64,000 nucleotides of DNA from Chaenocephalus aceratus (GCA_023974075.1 CM043793.1:8674788-8738787), one strand, 5' to 3'. Shown: positions 20,958 through 33,247, counted from the stretch's first letter. Numbers and translations: made by a program. The notes: a model not told the origin generated them from the sequence alone.

Positions 20958-21170
20958 TTAAAGAAAGATGAACTTGTCCACATTGCTTGCCGAAAGGGCA
21001 GATCTGCTGGCACTAACAATGTCTCTTGCTGTGGAGAACACACCCTCTCTAGGGACAGAGGTAGCCGATACAGCCAGGTAGCACTTTGCTAACATGGCAA
21101 CATAAGGATATTTGGCCATTTGTAATAGCGGTGGAGGCTTAAATGCTAGTGGGAGTTGGGTTTGCACTTC
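20958..21170 (-). pseudogene. hAT transposase C-terminal fragment (hATC)
   Basis: Minus strand reads MAKYPYVAMLAKCYLAVSAT, SVPREGVFSTARDIVSASRS, ALSASNVDKFIFL. This is the conserved hAT dimerisation region (...LA..YL.I.ATSVPSERVFS.AG.I....R..L...NV..LIFL). The E of SER is replaced by R in REG. It joins, with deletion of the catalytic core, to the BED fragment upstream. Confidence 0.85.
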
Positions 21171-21417
21171 AGTCTTTTTTCTTTTGGTAACGGTGATATT
21201 CACGTTCGGGTGATGCCTTTTCAAGAGTGTGCAAGTTTGATGTATTGCCAGCCGCGTAACCAATTTTAGTTGAACAATGCCGACAAACAGCTTTGGTTCG
21301 GTCCACCCGTCTTTGTCCGTCATCCTTGTACGTAACTGCGAAACCAAAATGTTCCCAAACCGGAGACTTCAATGATGCTGGAGGATTTTCGAGCTCAACT
21401 TTATCTGCGTTCGCCAT
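21169..21417 (-). pseudogene. hAT transposase N-terminal fragment (BED zinc finger)
   Basis: The frame starts MANADKVELENPPASLKSPV then WEHFGFAV, and AVCRHCSTKIGYAAGNTSNL followed by a shifted HT-LKRHHP equivalent. W-x-HF and C-x2-C ... H-x-H are BED-finger landmarks of ZBED1-like fish hAT transposases. A frame shift cuts the finger (HTLE where HLKRHHP is expected; the latter is found in the next frame). Confidence 0.83.
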
Positions 21418-21661
21418 TTCGACAGTTCCTCAAATGACTGACTACATTTGAACGTATCCCTGTGACCAGCTCTCATAGTATGCCTCTCGTCCAATGAAAT
21501 GACTTGCTTGCTCTGACGCGTTGAACCCAATGTGAGCAAATTACACTGAACGCTGCGACGCAGCACCTGAGATTACTTCCAAAAAGTTATTCACGTTCTC
21601 AATTTTTTACGTTTAACGTTATATTCGTTCACACGTGTACCGAACCGAAGGGCCCGTAACG

Positions 21662-23097
21662 AATAAATAGTGTCCTTTTTAAGAAGGAACTCTTAAGTCC
21701 CTGGCTCTTCCAACAATGCAACAATTTACTTGTATACATAATTTGTAGAGCCTTCTTTATGGAATTGGTTTCAAACCACAGAAAAGCCATACAAATACAT
21801 TTGCAGCTTGAGCAATACTGCAATCAGAATCAAAACTGAAATGTTTGCCATTTCAAGAAGAGCTGAGATTTAGGGTGTTGGTAATCAGTTATGTGTTCAT
21901 TTTTTTTAAAACTGCTCCTGTTGGATGAATGTAACTAGTCAAAAATAACCAAAAGTATCCTTCAAATGTATTTCAGAACTGTACAATTGTAAAACAAATT
22001 AAAACTGACACTTCATAACTGTTCTCAGGTGCAGGAAGTAGGTTACATGTGCCCTGTGGCTTTCTGCTTCCTGGTCTCTGACCTCTAAGCTGACCTCTGG
22101 GTAAAAGTGAGGGGTTGAGACAAACCAAGTCATGTTGGAACCCTTTAATTGATGGTGAATGGTGCCTTGTTGTACACTCAGGATGAGTAGACAATTCGTT
22201 AAGTGAACCCCGACATCATGCCTGTAGCCATCCTTCTCTCATCTAATGATAGTCTTGGTTTATGATATCAGCCTGAGGACTTAGCAATAATTATGGGCCT
22301 TGGGTGAAGGTGGATGAGTCGATGCTCAGGTGAACATCCCCCTGCTCTAACGGTTTATAAAGTGAACCCTGATGAAACAGTGGAGAGCACAGATGTGAGA
22401 GACGAACCACACTCTCTCTAAGAAACATATTGCTCTAAATTGTGAGGGAACAAGCGAGGGACTGCTGCCGTTTGTGTCCTTAATCATAAAAGGTAGGCAA
22501 TGCTTTATCCGGGTTCAATAGTGCTGTTTTTTCCTACATTTTAACTTGCTAGATTTACTAGATTCGTGAGCCCAATGTGCTATTTAACATGCCTTGCTTT
22601 ATGCTTTAGAATGATCAGACATGTTTCTTTCTGATACTGACACCAGAACAGCTGAGAGGAGCACTAAGGAGAGTAACCACAGCTGGGGTCTGATTCTGAG
22701 TCGACTTCCACACACGTGGCACTTTGAGAACTAGGTAATAATAACTGTCATATTTGTTAAGGGGATATGTAGGTGCTGCAGATAGTTAAACACATTCTGT
22801 TGAATTTAATGGTGGGATCACCACACCTATCGAATAAATAATCATGATATCCATTTCAAAAGATGCTCTGTGTCTTGTCAGTTAGCTGAATATCTTTGTG
22901 TTTTTGGCAAAACATGACCCGACACATTTTTCTGAAATTTTGAGAACAAACAATGAATATAGAAAGAAAGCTACCAGTTGAATAATCTATAAAGAAATTC
23001 ATTTTAAAATGCAGGCTTAAATACTTTTCGTGGTTGCTGACTTTTTTGATGAAATAAGTTGTAATGTGGTAGCCTCTTCCACCTCAAATGTGTCCAC
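21662..23097. other. Intergenic or intronic stretch
   Basis: No gene seen. An AG/GTAGGC-type donor-like site at about 22491 has no supporting frame. Confidence 0.4.
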
Positions 23098-23100
23098 TTA

Positions 23101-23849
23101 TGGCGCATTTCCACTACAGCGCGGTTTAAGCGTGCCGTGCCGTGCATGGCCCGTTTTGGTTGCGTTTCCACATGGCATAGTTCCGGCTAGCGGGGTACTA
23201 TTTCACAGTTTTTCTGGCCGCATAAAATCAAGGTTCTTAGCGGGCCAACAACCAGGCTGAGTATGCTAAACTAGAGAGAGAATCGCTGGCAAGGGGGCTA
23301 CAACTACAACAAGATGAACATATTTGACCGTGATTTAATTGTAATACACGTTTCAAAATGATGCCGAAGTAACAACATACTGATACCGGTTAGTAAAAAC
23401 CATGAATTAATGCTTTGACAAGTCTGCAGACAGAAGGCAGGCGAAAAACCTTTTAAAATGCGTGTTTTCTGAATGGAGATCGGCTAAGCTAACGCCGTAT
23501 ATGCTCCGACCGTCCACACTCACAACAACGGCCTATACAGACATAAATAAACCAGCGACTGTATTCACCATGACACAGACAGTCTGTGGTTTGTACTTGT
23601 TTAACTTTTGTCTAGTTTCTGAACAGATATGAGGAGCTGTGAGCTCTGTGTGCTAAGAGCTAACGGCTGTGTTGTTTTTCTGTGGTTCTCATTGAAGATG
23701 ACGTCACGGCTCCGCCTACACTGCGTTTACTATAGTTACTGCCCCAGCTACTAAACTGTGATGGAAACGCATCATAAAGTGAGCCTGTCCTAACAAGGCC
23801 TAACTATACCGTACTAAGGCGAGCGAGGCCCTGCAATGGAAATGCGCCA
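23101..23849. mobile_element. PIF/Harbinger-like MITE (749 bp)
   Basis: Ends TGGCGCATTTCCACTACAG and, inverted, TGGCGCATTTCCATTGCAG, flanked by TTA on both sides (23098-23100, 23850-23852). A 3-bp TWA duplication with such ends fits PIF/Harbinger. No transposase frame. Confidence 0.78.
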
Positions 23850-23954
23850 TTAAGAGAAACTTTTTTTGATCCATAAGATTGTGTCTTTACTTTATTCCTC
23901 TTGCGCCAGTCTTTTTCTATTTATGTATTACATAAACATCTGATTATTTAGTAT

Positions 23955-24785
23955 CCAGGGCCCAGGAGTTCAAAACTTTTAATCCCTATCTGATCAGATC
24001 AGATTTGGATTTTGGGGAGTTCAAAACCAAAAAACAGGATTAGGATCACTTGATATCCGATCAGATCAGGAAATCCAATCCAAGCTTTAATCTGGATCAA
24101 ATCTTCAAAACGGGTAGTTCAAACGGACAACACAGGATTGGGATCAGTTTGATCCCAAAAAACTGGATTATCTTGATCCCACCAGAGAGGGGTGGATTTC
24201 CAGTGGATTACCAGAGAAAAATGTACTGTACCATTTATTTAAAAATATGTTTCAATATAAATAAGATGGCAAAGTTTGTTACCTAATTAATACACCATTT
24301 TTAGCCTTCATGGCAAATCAATTTTATTTTTCATTTTTTGGTCACGTTTGTGGTGGCCTATTTTGTTTTCAACCAAATGTTGATGACATAAATGTTTATG
24401 CTCATGAAAGTATCACAACAAAGATTGTCAATCACAAATGTAATTTAGATTAAAGACAAAATATCTTCAACAAAAAAAAGTCCATCATCTGTCATCACCT
24501 TTCAAAAGTAATTGCGGACAATAGATGTTTCTGCAATGTGGTCTCTTGTCTTCCTTGTATTATTTTTCATGTCCACTAGCTGGAGATCGGTAGGATTAAA
24601 GCACTGATATTCAGGATCTAGTCATCTTGAACAGTCTGAATCTGGATCAGGCTGATCCTATCCTGATATGCTTTGAACTCCAGGGACAAAATCTGGCCGA
24701 TTTGTCTGATCCTGGATCACAAAAATGGGATTTCAAAATCTGATCGGATCTGATTGAGATTAAAAGTTTTGAACTCCTGGGCCCA
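23955..24785. mobile_element. Inverted-repeat MITE with GATC-rich interior
   Basis: GGGCCCAGGAGTTCAAAACT at 23959 is repeated inverted at about 24764-24783 and continues TTTTAATC. The interior contains many TGATCAGATC and GGATCA motifs in both orientations. No clear target duplication. Confidence 0.72.
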
Positions 24786-24789
24786 GAAG

Positions 24790-26325
24790 ACAAAGCAATG
24801 TCTTTGGGCTACATTAATTTAAATGCATTTGAGGTGTACTCACAGTCCACTTTTAGCTTGACCTTATGTGGCGATGACTGTACTAAAGGTGTTTGGTTCA
24901 AAGTTTTGCATTTTTTGCTTGTATACACCACTGAATTGTTTTAAAGACAATTCATTTCATTGCAGGGGAATTCAATCAAGATTCTGACCAAAGGCAAGTT
25001 GAGTTTTGCTGTAGACAAACACTGTACACCCTTCAACTTCTATCAAAGTAGTACAGAGCAGGTTGACACATTTTTAGTACAGAGAAATGTGCCACGTTTA
25101 TATGAGCCCTTTTATCAGTCATAGATTGCTTCGCCTTGAGGGAAACTCCTTTTCTTTAGGCATAATGGTGAACTGATAAGCAGCGCTAAATAAAACGACA
25201 CTTTTCAAGCTACATATAGAAGCTAAATTATTCTCATTTGTTGAAAGGTGTTTGTCTTGAGTGGTGGCGATTTCTTTGCTTTTAAATCCTGGCAAGTGCA
25301 GAAAGTGGTCCCTCGTGCACCTAATTTTGTTCTAATCTCTTTTTTCCATGTGGCGTTCACAGGCTGGTGGATAAGTGTTTGAATTAGCTGCGTCTCCTGC
25401 CTCAGCTCCTGATAGACTTGTGACCAATCAAGAGCTTTCTCAGGCAGGCGGTGATGATGGCAAGGGAACATTCTCTTGTGTGAAGACGATGTGACGCTAA
25501 TTCTGATAACACTGTTGTTTGCCTGATGAAGCATAATCACCACACGTGCTAATTCACTCAAATTCGGTGCTCAGACTTCCTGGTGACAATGGTGATGAAA
25601 GTCAAATGTGTTTGTTTACCACCTTTTCTTTCTTTATTACATCCTAGCTCGTGGCTTGTCTAGCAGTCGCCTGTTTTGTTTGTGGTTTCTTATCTAACAG
25701 CAACGTCATGGTGACTTTATAAGAATAGTGACATATTTTAAATTCTGAGCAGAGTAAAACCATCTGCCTGCCTCTGGGAATTGAATCCAGCAGACTGTGA
25801 CCAAGCATTTTCCTGTCCTTCTCTGCCCTCTTTAGAATAGTGCAGGAATGAGTCTTAAAACCCGGAAACGAGTCTGGATTTTTTCAATTTTGGGCTCCCT
25901 TGTGTGGAAGTCAACTTTTCTTGAATGTGTTTTTGGTTAGAAGCCTGAAAGAAGGGCTGTGGTTAACACAAGCATATGACATGTTCAAGTTTTGCCCTAT
26001 GACAAAAAATACCCACTGGGGAATGTCTGAAGCTTTTCTGTGTTGTAAAAAACAGGGATAGCTAACAAGTGGCTAATTGACACTATACTACTCAACGTCA
26101 TCACGCAGAACACGAGTCCGCCTTTAGCTCAGCGGTGTTGATTTGAAGTCATGCGGCCGTGAGGTTGTTTATAACATAATGTTAGCTATTTACTCTTGGC
26201 GATTTACGCTTCAAATATAATAAAAGGGATGCTAATATGTGGAAGAATCCTGCTGCACAATACGTAAGCATCATAAAGGTGTGCTAAAATCTTATCTTCT
26301 GAAATATTCCAAAATCCGATGGATC
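24790..26325. other. Intergenic or intronic stretch
   Basis: A 112-codon minus-strand open frame at 25223-25561 has no domain and no splice context; otherwise nothing is seen. Confidence 0.4.
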
Positions 26326-26329
26326 ACAG

Positions 26330-27521
26330 TGTTTCCCACAGATCTGAAATATAATTGGGGGGGGGGGGGGTTGAGGTGACGTGCCTTTGTGACGTGCAAC
26401 AACATTAACATTAACCGTTGGTCGCTTGTTAGCAGACCCTTCACGCGATGGCAGAGCGAACAGGTACAGGCAGGGCCCATAGTGATATCCCTATAGTTTA
26501 ATTCTACTACCCACACATAAACATATGGACATGGGTTACTATTTTTTTTTTTATGGTAAATGTATTTAGGAACCTATCAATGTGATTTTAAGTGGGGGTG
26601 GACCTCAAATCCTAGGGGGATCCGGTGGCATGCTCCCCCGGGAAGATCTTTTATTTTATTTTGGAGTTAAATGCATCAATCTGGTGCACTTTGAGGGGGA
26701 AAATAAAGAGGCTAGATCTATGGGAACACCTATATGAAACAGAACTGTATACATTTCAATAATCATAAAATCATGCCATAACATGACATCCCATATCCAA
26801 TATGAAAAAACACTGAAACTTGTTTATAGTTGTGAGTGCGTCTGGGCTCTTGAATCAGCCTCTCCTGTCTCCCTCCTCTCCTCCCTGCTCCTTTCCCCCT
26901 GCTCCTCTTTGAGGCAGAAGCAAAGACTAGTTTTAGCTCTCAACAAGTTTTTAAAGTGTATCTTACCTTTTTTCCCCTAGTTAACATTTTTTTTTTTCAT
27001 GCATATTTTACTAATCAGTCACTACCCCCTCAAATGGAAAAATGTGTTTACATAAATGGTTAACAAACTGTTTGAGATTCACTGAGATCTTAGACTAAGT
27101 TAACTATCTCAACACTCAGAGTCCTTTACCTCACCTGAGCTGAGGTTATCCCGAGCTTGAGTGACACACAGAGACCAATCAAGGGCTTTGATTTATGATC
27201 TGTATGACAGTGGCCATGTCGGCAGGCCACATCATGTAGACAGCCAGTCACACTGTGTACTGTGAGGCAGGCCACTTAACAGGCAAGGCCATCGGGAAAC
27301 CCCTGGTCCTCCCGATGGCCAGTCCGGGACTGGGTACAGGAGGCATAGAGCGAGGGATCATTGTCCACAAGTTAATCGATCGCAGATGGCGTCGTGGTCA
27401 CGGACGGAAAAAAAAAAGAGTTATTAAAAAAACAAATTTAAATTGGTCGCGAAATATACTTGGGTGGCCGTTAATATACCTGGGCGGCCCGCCCAAGTAT
27501 AGTCTGTGTGGGAAACTCTGG
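26330..27521. mobile_element. hAT-like element, degenerate
   Basis: Begins CAGTGTTTCCCACAGAT and ends GTGTGGGAAACTCTG, inverted hAT-type termini, with a partial flanking repeat GATCA. Contains a 14-base G run (about 26357-26370) and a segment (26560-26660) that recurs inverted at about 29610-29740. No usable transposase frame. Confidence 0.55.
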
Positions 27522-27562
27522 ATCAATCCCATTGCTTTTCCTACAGGGAGCCTTCTGGGTCC

Positions 27563-27570
27563 ATCTACAC
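27563..27570. repeat. Left target-site duplication of the 5.67-kb hAT
   Basis: ATCTACAC, repeated exactly at 33240-33247. Confidence 0.82.
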
Positions 27571-27927
27571 CAGGGGTCGGCAACAGGCGGACCGCGGTCC
27601 GGATCCGGACCCAGACGCCGACCTATACGGACCCGGAGCTATAATCAATACATTAATAGGGGATTTTTCGGCACCTCCCGCTTTTTTAACGCTGATTTGG
27701 GTGACTTGTGTAATTTGTGGAGAACCGAAGAGTTTTCGTTTTGGGGGTGGGTGGGGGGGGAGTCCGTCCGTCCATCCGTCAGTCCGACTGTGACAACTTC
27801 TCACTTCAAAAAAGAAGAAGAAATCTAGACCGCAAAAAAAATTAAACAAGCGAGTACTTGTTTTTCCTGGCCAAGGACAGGTTCCTTGAACACAACACGA
27901 GCGTAACGTGTCTTCACGTGGTATATA

Positions 27928-28332
27928 GAGGCTTCTCAATTCTTAAATGGCCCCTCCTCGACTCCCCTCCTCGAGACTTAGTCCCGCCCACAGGAGATGC
28001 GAGCGGAGGAGAGAGGCGGGGAAGCAGCAGACGTTTAAAGAAATGAGAACTCCTCTCCTCTGAGCGGTCATATTAAAGCGACGTCCATTCATTATTACGT
28101 GGCAACAGCTGCATCAGCTGTGAGTGTTTTGTCATATTTTATAATCTCTGTTAGATCAGCTGAACATTGTTCCCCCACATATTTACTTTGAATTCATTGA
28201 GAGTGCGGTATAATGAGACAATAACAGGCTACAGATGCGGACACACACACACAAATATATTTATATAAATATATGCAATTTAAAGTATGAGAGCACTCTC
28301 ATAATAACGTAACACAATCAGAGACTGGATAT

Positions 28333-28419
<87 letters not shown>

Positions 28420-29097
28420 TGAAATGGGGAATTGAAATTACGGGCCAAAAGTTGTATTTGCAAGTATTAAAAGTAAGCAGAGGACACCAAACCAACTGAG
28501 ACCTGTCTGTCCGCCGCATCTGCGCACTGTACAACACACACCCTACACACTGTACAACACGCACCGACACTGTACCACACACACCTACAACTCCTAAAGC
28601 ATAATCAGGCTACAGCCGTTGTGTATTTTATTATGTGAAGCACTAAATGTTCTTAGAAAAATATCGACTCTTTGTAGATATCTACTAAACTAAAGCAAAT
28701 AAAGAGAGTAGGTCTGTTATACTGAGTGATATATATTTTACACACTGCTCTGCTTTCTGCACGGACCTCACAGCTGTTTCTCTCTGGAAACATCACGACG
28801 CGATGAGAGCAGTTAATAAAAATATCCAGGGGATGCATGCAGAGCTGTCATTGGCTGAGATAAGTCCGGCCGTGCGTCACGCCTCCACCGTTCCCGGAAA
28901 TGCATCCGTGGAGGAACCATCAGTGTATCCTCGGTTAGAGCTCCTCCAGAGAGCCTCCTCGACGCTCGATCCTCGATCCTCGGTGTGCATTTAGAGAAAT
29001 GAGACGTCCTTCAAAATGGCGCGCTGAAATTCATTTCCGGGTCACTACCGGAGGACCGAGGAGTTGAGAAGGGGAAATTTGAGTATTGAGAAGCCTC
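27928..29097. mobile_element. Inverted-repeat element nested in the 5.67-kb hAT
   Basis: GAGGCTTCTCAATTCTTAAA at the left matches, inverted, GAGGCTTCTCAATACTCAAA at the right, followed on both sides by CCCCTCCTCGACTCC-like sequence. Contains an 83-bp poly-C run. Class not assigned. Confidence 0.65.
28334..28416 (+). repeat. 83-bp uninterrupted poly-C run
   Basis: Pure C from 28334 to 28416. Such a run is rare in vertebrate DNA and may be an assembly artefact. Confidence 0.98.
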
Positions 29098-29599
29098 TTA
29101 TGTCTCGTCTCTGAAAGGAGTGCTGACAGAGAGCACCGGAACGCCGCTCCAGCCCTTAAAATATTGCAGTACCCATAAGGAGCCGTACACATGCCGCAGT
29201 GTTTGCGTGGCTGTGTCTTTAGTTGTAAGCACAGTGGCGATCTGTTGTCATTAGCATCTGGTTAGCTAGCTATGCTAACGAATTTAAAGAGCTTTTCTAC
29301 AACCAGGTGGAAGAGAGCTTCTCTTGAGAGGCTCAAATAACCTCAGCTCAGTGAGGTTAAGGCACACCTTGATATGATCATTATAGTTATTAATGAGACT
29401 AAATGAAAAACGGGTATAAAATACGATATGACAGTCACAAAAAAGTTGTTAAAAATAACAAGAATAGAGTTTAAAAGGGGAGTGATTTGTAAAATATCCA
29501 AAAAGAAAAATATGCTTACAGTTCTGTTTCATATGGGTGTTGAGAGATGTATCCATAGATCTCTTAATGTTGCTCTCAAAGTGCACCAGATTGATGCAT

Positions 29600-29760
29600 T
29601 TAACTTCAATATTTAAAAAAATAAAATAAAAATAAATCTTCCCTGGAAAGCATGCCCCCGGACCCCCTAGAGGAGGTTAGGTCCCCCCCCCCACTTAAAT
29701 CATGTTCACATGGATAGGATAATAAATACATTTGCACACATCTTGTGTCCATATCTTTCT
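29600..29760 (-). repeat. Inverted relic of the 26.3-kb hAT-like element
   Basis: CTTCCCTGGAAAGCATGCCC and the following CCCCC-CACTTAAATCA segment are the inverted counterpart of 26575-26650. Confidence 0.55.
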
Positions 29761-30597
29761 GTTTTGGTGGTCATGCCACACCGTGCACATGCATGCATAC
29801 GAGAGTCATGGTGAGATATCTGGATTAAGAGATTGCTTTTTCTTTGAACAGCATGAAAGAAAGGCCAAATGAATGGGCTGTGATTTTATTTTTTTTAAGC
29901 AGAGGTTGAGTTCAATCATTTGTACGGCCCTCGTAGGATGTTGTAAAAATTGAAAGGAAAAAGGTTCCCCATGTAAATAATAATAAAAACCCTTGATTTA
30001 TAACTTAACATCTCTGTCTCCTATGATCTGAGTAGAATAGCCAGTTAATTGAAGCATTATAGCACAGGCCTTTGTCAGATGGTATATTATCTGTTTTTTT
30101 TCTGCTTCGAATAGTTCTCTCTTTTTTCACCATACCTGTGTTTGCATCACTGTAACCAATGAGCACCTGCATGTGTGTGTGAGAATAGCCCTGACTCCAT
30201 TTCAGCCCAGATTTAAACTCCTGGCAGGACAATAAGCTCCAGCTCAATTCTCACACTGAATTTAAACAAAGTGAGTGAGGGACTGCAATATACAGGGTTC
30301 GTACGGGTGCTTGAAATCCTTGAAAATGCTTGAAATTTGACGTGTTGTTTTCAAGGTTGGGAAAGTGCTTGAATTTTGGGAATGGTGCTTGAATTGAGAT
30401 AAAGTGCTTGAAAATGTAAATGCTTTACTTTACAAAAAATTGCTTCTGACTGAATAGTTCGCTTTTTAGATTAAAAGAAAAGAATTGCTTCGCTTCTACA
30501 TAAAACAGCTCCGCTGCGGCCTTCCCGCGCTATGCGCGCGACCTGCAAGTGTTTGTGTTACGTGTGACCTGGGCATTCTGATGAGAGATAGATGACT

Positions 30598-30735
30598 GTG
30601 TGCCAGGAGGTTGCCGTTTCAACGAGCGTTGGCTAGCAGAAGACCAATACAAGCCATGGCTAAGACGAGGGTCAAGCCCACGAGTAGAATCCTGCAAAGT
30701 TTGCAAAAATAACGATGCGAGAGTCTGCGCTGACG
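30598..30735 (+). pseudogene. hAT transposase N-terminal fragment
   Basis: Reads GGCRFNERWLAEDQYKPWLR and then SCKVCKNNDARVC. The CRFN..WL...W...G....C..C pattern is the N-terminal finger of a common fish hAT transposase. No stop is seen in the short piece, but no other part of the protein remains. Confidence 0.6.
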
Positions 30736-31569
30736 AGCCACATGAAAGGTACGCCGTAGAAGAGCATTTTAGATTAGGCTAACGTTGCATGTTACATTTG
30801 TTTAAGCTAACGTTAGCGAGCTGAATAGCAAACTCGATTGAGGGATAATAATAATTGCAGGGGACAATCATTTCAGAGGAGCGTACCTATGGTATGTGCG
30901 TTACAGTTGCCATCGTGTGGTGTTCTCCGGCATTTCGTGTTATAGTCATGAAATAAATCTATTGATTCGACACAGAGCGATTTTGAAAGCAATGTATTTC
31001 TACTGGTAGTATGTTTCGTGCCTAAACCAAATGTGACTTGCTCTATCGAAATCAGTCACATTGACCCGAAGACACATTTTCGTTTGAATTACTGGTCTCG
31101 GGGGGGAGAGCTCGCGAGTGTTTGTGTATTTTTGCGTTTGTGTACCGGGGAAACACTCACAAGAAACACCGGCTGTTATGCTTGCTGTGACGTTAAATTA
31201 GTCCGTTCTCTCGCTTGTAATTATGCCGAAGCTTCAAAGTTGTATTTATCATCTGAATTTGCCGAAACAAGTTTAATATTTTGAAAGCCAATACTTTGTT
31301 TATTTGAAAACAGATGAAAATAAAACTGTCTTTTATATAAAATTGAAGTATTATACAAGTAAAAATACATGTTGCTTTAATCCCATGTAATTGTAGAATG
31401 ACACAGTCTTCCTTTGAAGATGTATAAGTCAGGTGTCTTGAGTAGTCAGAATTACCTACAAATCATTGTACACATTTGGTAAATATTATTTTCCACTTGT
31501 TACCATTGTGAGTCTATTTTTATGCAGCTCTGCGTGATTTTGTGGCTACAATTCAGGCTAATACGCTAC

Positions 31570-32412
31570 CAGAGGTGGAATAAGTACTCAGATGTTGTAC
31601 TTGAGTAAAAGTACAAGTACTCAGATATTGTACTTAGTAAAAGTAGAAGTACTCAGATCTTGTACTTGAGTAAAAGTAGAAGTATTCAGATCTTGTAGTG
31701 AAATTATAAGTACTCAGATCTTGTACTTGAGTAAAAGTAGAAGTACTCAGATCTTGTACTTAGTAAAAGTAGAAGTACTCAGATCTTGTACTTAGTAAAA
31801 GTAGAAGTACCAGAGTGTAGGAATACTCTGTTACAGTAAAAGTCCTGCATTCAAAATGTTCCTCAAGTGAAAATAGAAAAGTATTCTCATCAAAATATAG
31901 TGAAAGTAGCGACAGTAAAAGTAGTGATTGTGCAGATTGGTCCATTTCAGAATAATATATGATGTGTTTTATAATGATTGATCATGAAAGTGTTCTCAGA
32001 GCTGGTGAAGGTGCAGCTAGTCTGAATGACTTTGTAGACTGCAGGGGAGCTTGTGAATTTACTCCAGGTGGAACTAAAGTCTGATTTAACACTTGATTAG
32101 ATTTCACATCATTCATCCACATCTGTGAAGTAACTAAAGGTGTTAAATACATGTAGTGCAGTAGAAGTACACCATGTACCTCTGAACTGTAGTGGAGTAG
32201 AAGTACACCATGTACCTCTGAACTGTTGTGCAGTAGAAGTACACCATGTACCTCTGAACTGTAGAGGAGTAGAAGTACACCATGTACCTCTGAACTGTAG
32301 AGAAGTAGAAGTACACCATGTACCTCTGAACTGTAGTGGAGTAGAAGTACACCATGTACCTCTGACTTGCGTTCACTACCAACCTAAAAGTACCTCAACA
32401 ATTAATCAATAA
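31570..32412 (+). mobile_element. hAT-type MITE (AGTACTCAGAT family), copy 2, with expansions
   Basis: Starts CAGAGGTGGAATAAGTACTC; shares its interior (GGTGCAGCTAGTCTGAATGA, GGTGGAACTAAAGTCTGATT) with 19383-19848. Two tandem expansions differ from copy 1: AGTACTCAGATCTTGTACTT-type units at 31590-31810 and 36-bp units at 32150-32370. The right end is not recognisable. Confidence 0.75.
32150..32370 (+). repeat. 36-bp minisatellite, six units
   Basis: Unit GTAGAAGTACACCATGTACC plus TCTGAACTGTAGTGGA, six copies. 36 is a multiple of three, so both strands stay open and give 12-residue repeats (VEVHHVPLNC-); this is a by-product, not a gene. Confidence 0.92.
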
Positions 32413-33247
32413 TGTATTGAAAAGGTATTTGGCTGATTGTTTTATATCGGCTCAGCCAGGTTATATGGGAGGCCCAGTCTACGTACAGATCACTAATTTT
32501 GAAATATTAAACTTAGTTTTCTTTTCTTTAATTTTTCATCCTGGTGTAGAATGCTATCACGAAACACACATGTGGTTGTTTATAGCATAAAGAACATCTG
32601 ATTTAATGTGAGGTAGGGAAATAATCATTTGAGTATGTGTATATAAATATGTAATTTACAACAGCTGTAAGATGCTTGAAAAGCTGGAAAATGCACCTTG
32701 AAAATGCTTGAAAAGTGCTTGAATTTGACTTTGGAAAAGGTGTAAGAACCCTGAATATAAGACGGAAAGAAAGAGAAACTTTAAAATTGTTCAATTGTTA
32801 TGATGTGTAAAGACTGATATTGTTCTATAATCATCTGAAACTGTTAAGTCATGATGTGAAATGGTTAACAAAGAAAAAGGGAAACTCAAGCTGCTGCTAC
32901 ACTTTATTGTATTTATCTAAAATTAAGCACTTTTAAGATGCACATATTTTCAAAAGCTATTTTATTTATTTTATTTGTAAATGCAGCCCGAGAGGAACAT
33001 TACACATATCCACAGTATTTAAGTCATGTTAATTTACAATAAATATTGTTGTTTTTGTACTTTCTTTATTTGATTGGCAGTCAGTTGTTGATTACATGCA
33101 GACGTTGATAAAGCTACAGGTCACTTCAATATATATCACACTAATTCATGAAGCAAGTTAGACATTTTGATGTTCCGGACCTTTGCATGGGGAGATTTTC
33201 TCTAACTGGACCTCGTTGAATTTTAGTTGAAGACCCCTGATCTACAC

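Larger units (their letters stand above)
20311..21661 (-). mobile_element. hAT-Ac (BED-type) transposon remnant
   Basis: Left end TAGGGGTGTAACGGTTCAC and a right end with CGTGTACCGAACCGA are hallmarks of a common fish hAT family (GGTGTAACGG...CGGTTCGGTAC). The minus strand encodes an N-terminal BED zinc finger and a C-terminal hATC dimerisation block (next entries). A TTAA-flanked MITE is nested at 20466-20842. The middle of the transposase is deleted. Confidence 0.82.
30293..32753 (+). mobile_element. hAT-type element with CTTGAAA-rich ends, nested
   Basis: Left end CAGGGTTCGTACGGGTGCTT followed by GAAATCCTTGAAAATGCTTGA; right end, inverted, CAGGGTTCTTACACCTTTTC with the same TTCAAGCA repeats. 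Flanked by AATATA (30287-30292, 32754-32759), shorter than the usual 8 bp. An exon-like piece of transposase remains at 30598, and a second MITE with expanded minisatellites is nested at 31570. Confidence 0.75.
27571..33239. mobile_element. hAT-type element (5669 bp) with nested insertions
   Basis: Ends read CAGGGGTCGGCAACAGG and, inverted, CAGGGGTCTTCAACTAA, the common hAT terminus, with the exact 8-bp duplication ATCTACAC. Subterminal palindrome-rich sequence (GGACCGCGGTCCGG) lies just inside the left end, and a GGTCCGGA relic just inside the right. It holds at least two more elements (27928-29097 and 30293-32753). No intact transposase of its own is seen. Confidence 0.83.

Noticed and set aside
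25223..25561. 112-codon minus-strand frame
   Set aside because: No recognisable domain, no splice sites, no support from surroundings.
28280..28582. Minus-strand poly-glycine frame
   Set aside because: It is the 83-bp poly-C run read on the other strand.
32140..32412. Repeat protein VEVHHVPLNC... and its minus-strand counterpart
   Set aside because: A 36-bp minisatellite without stops; it lies inside a MITE and has no gene signals.
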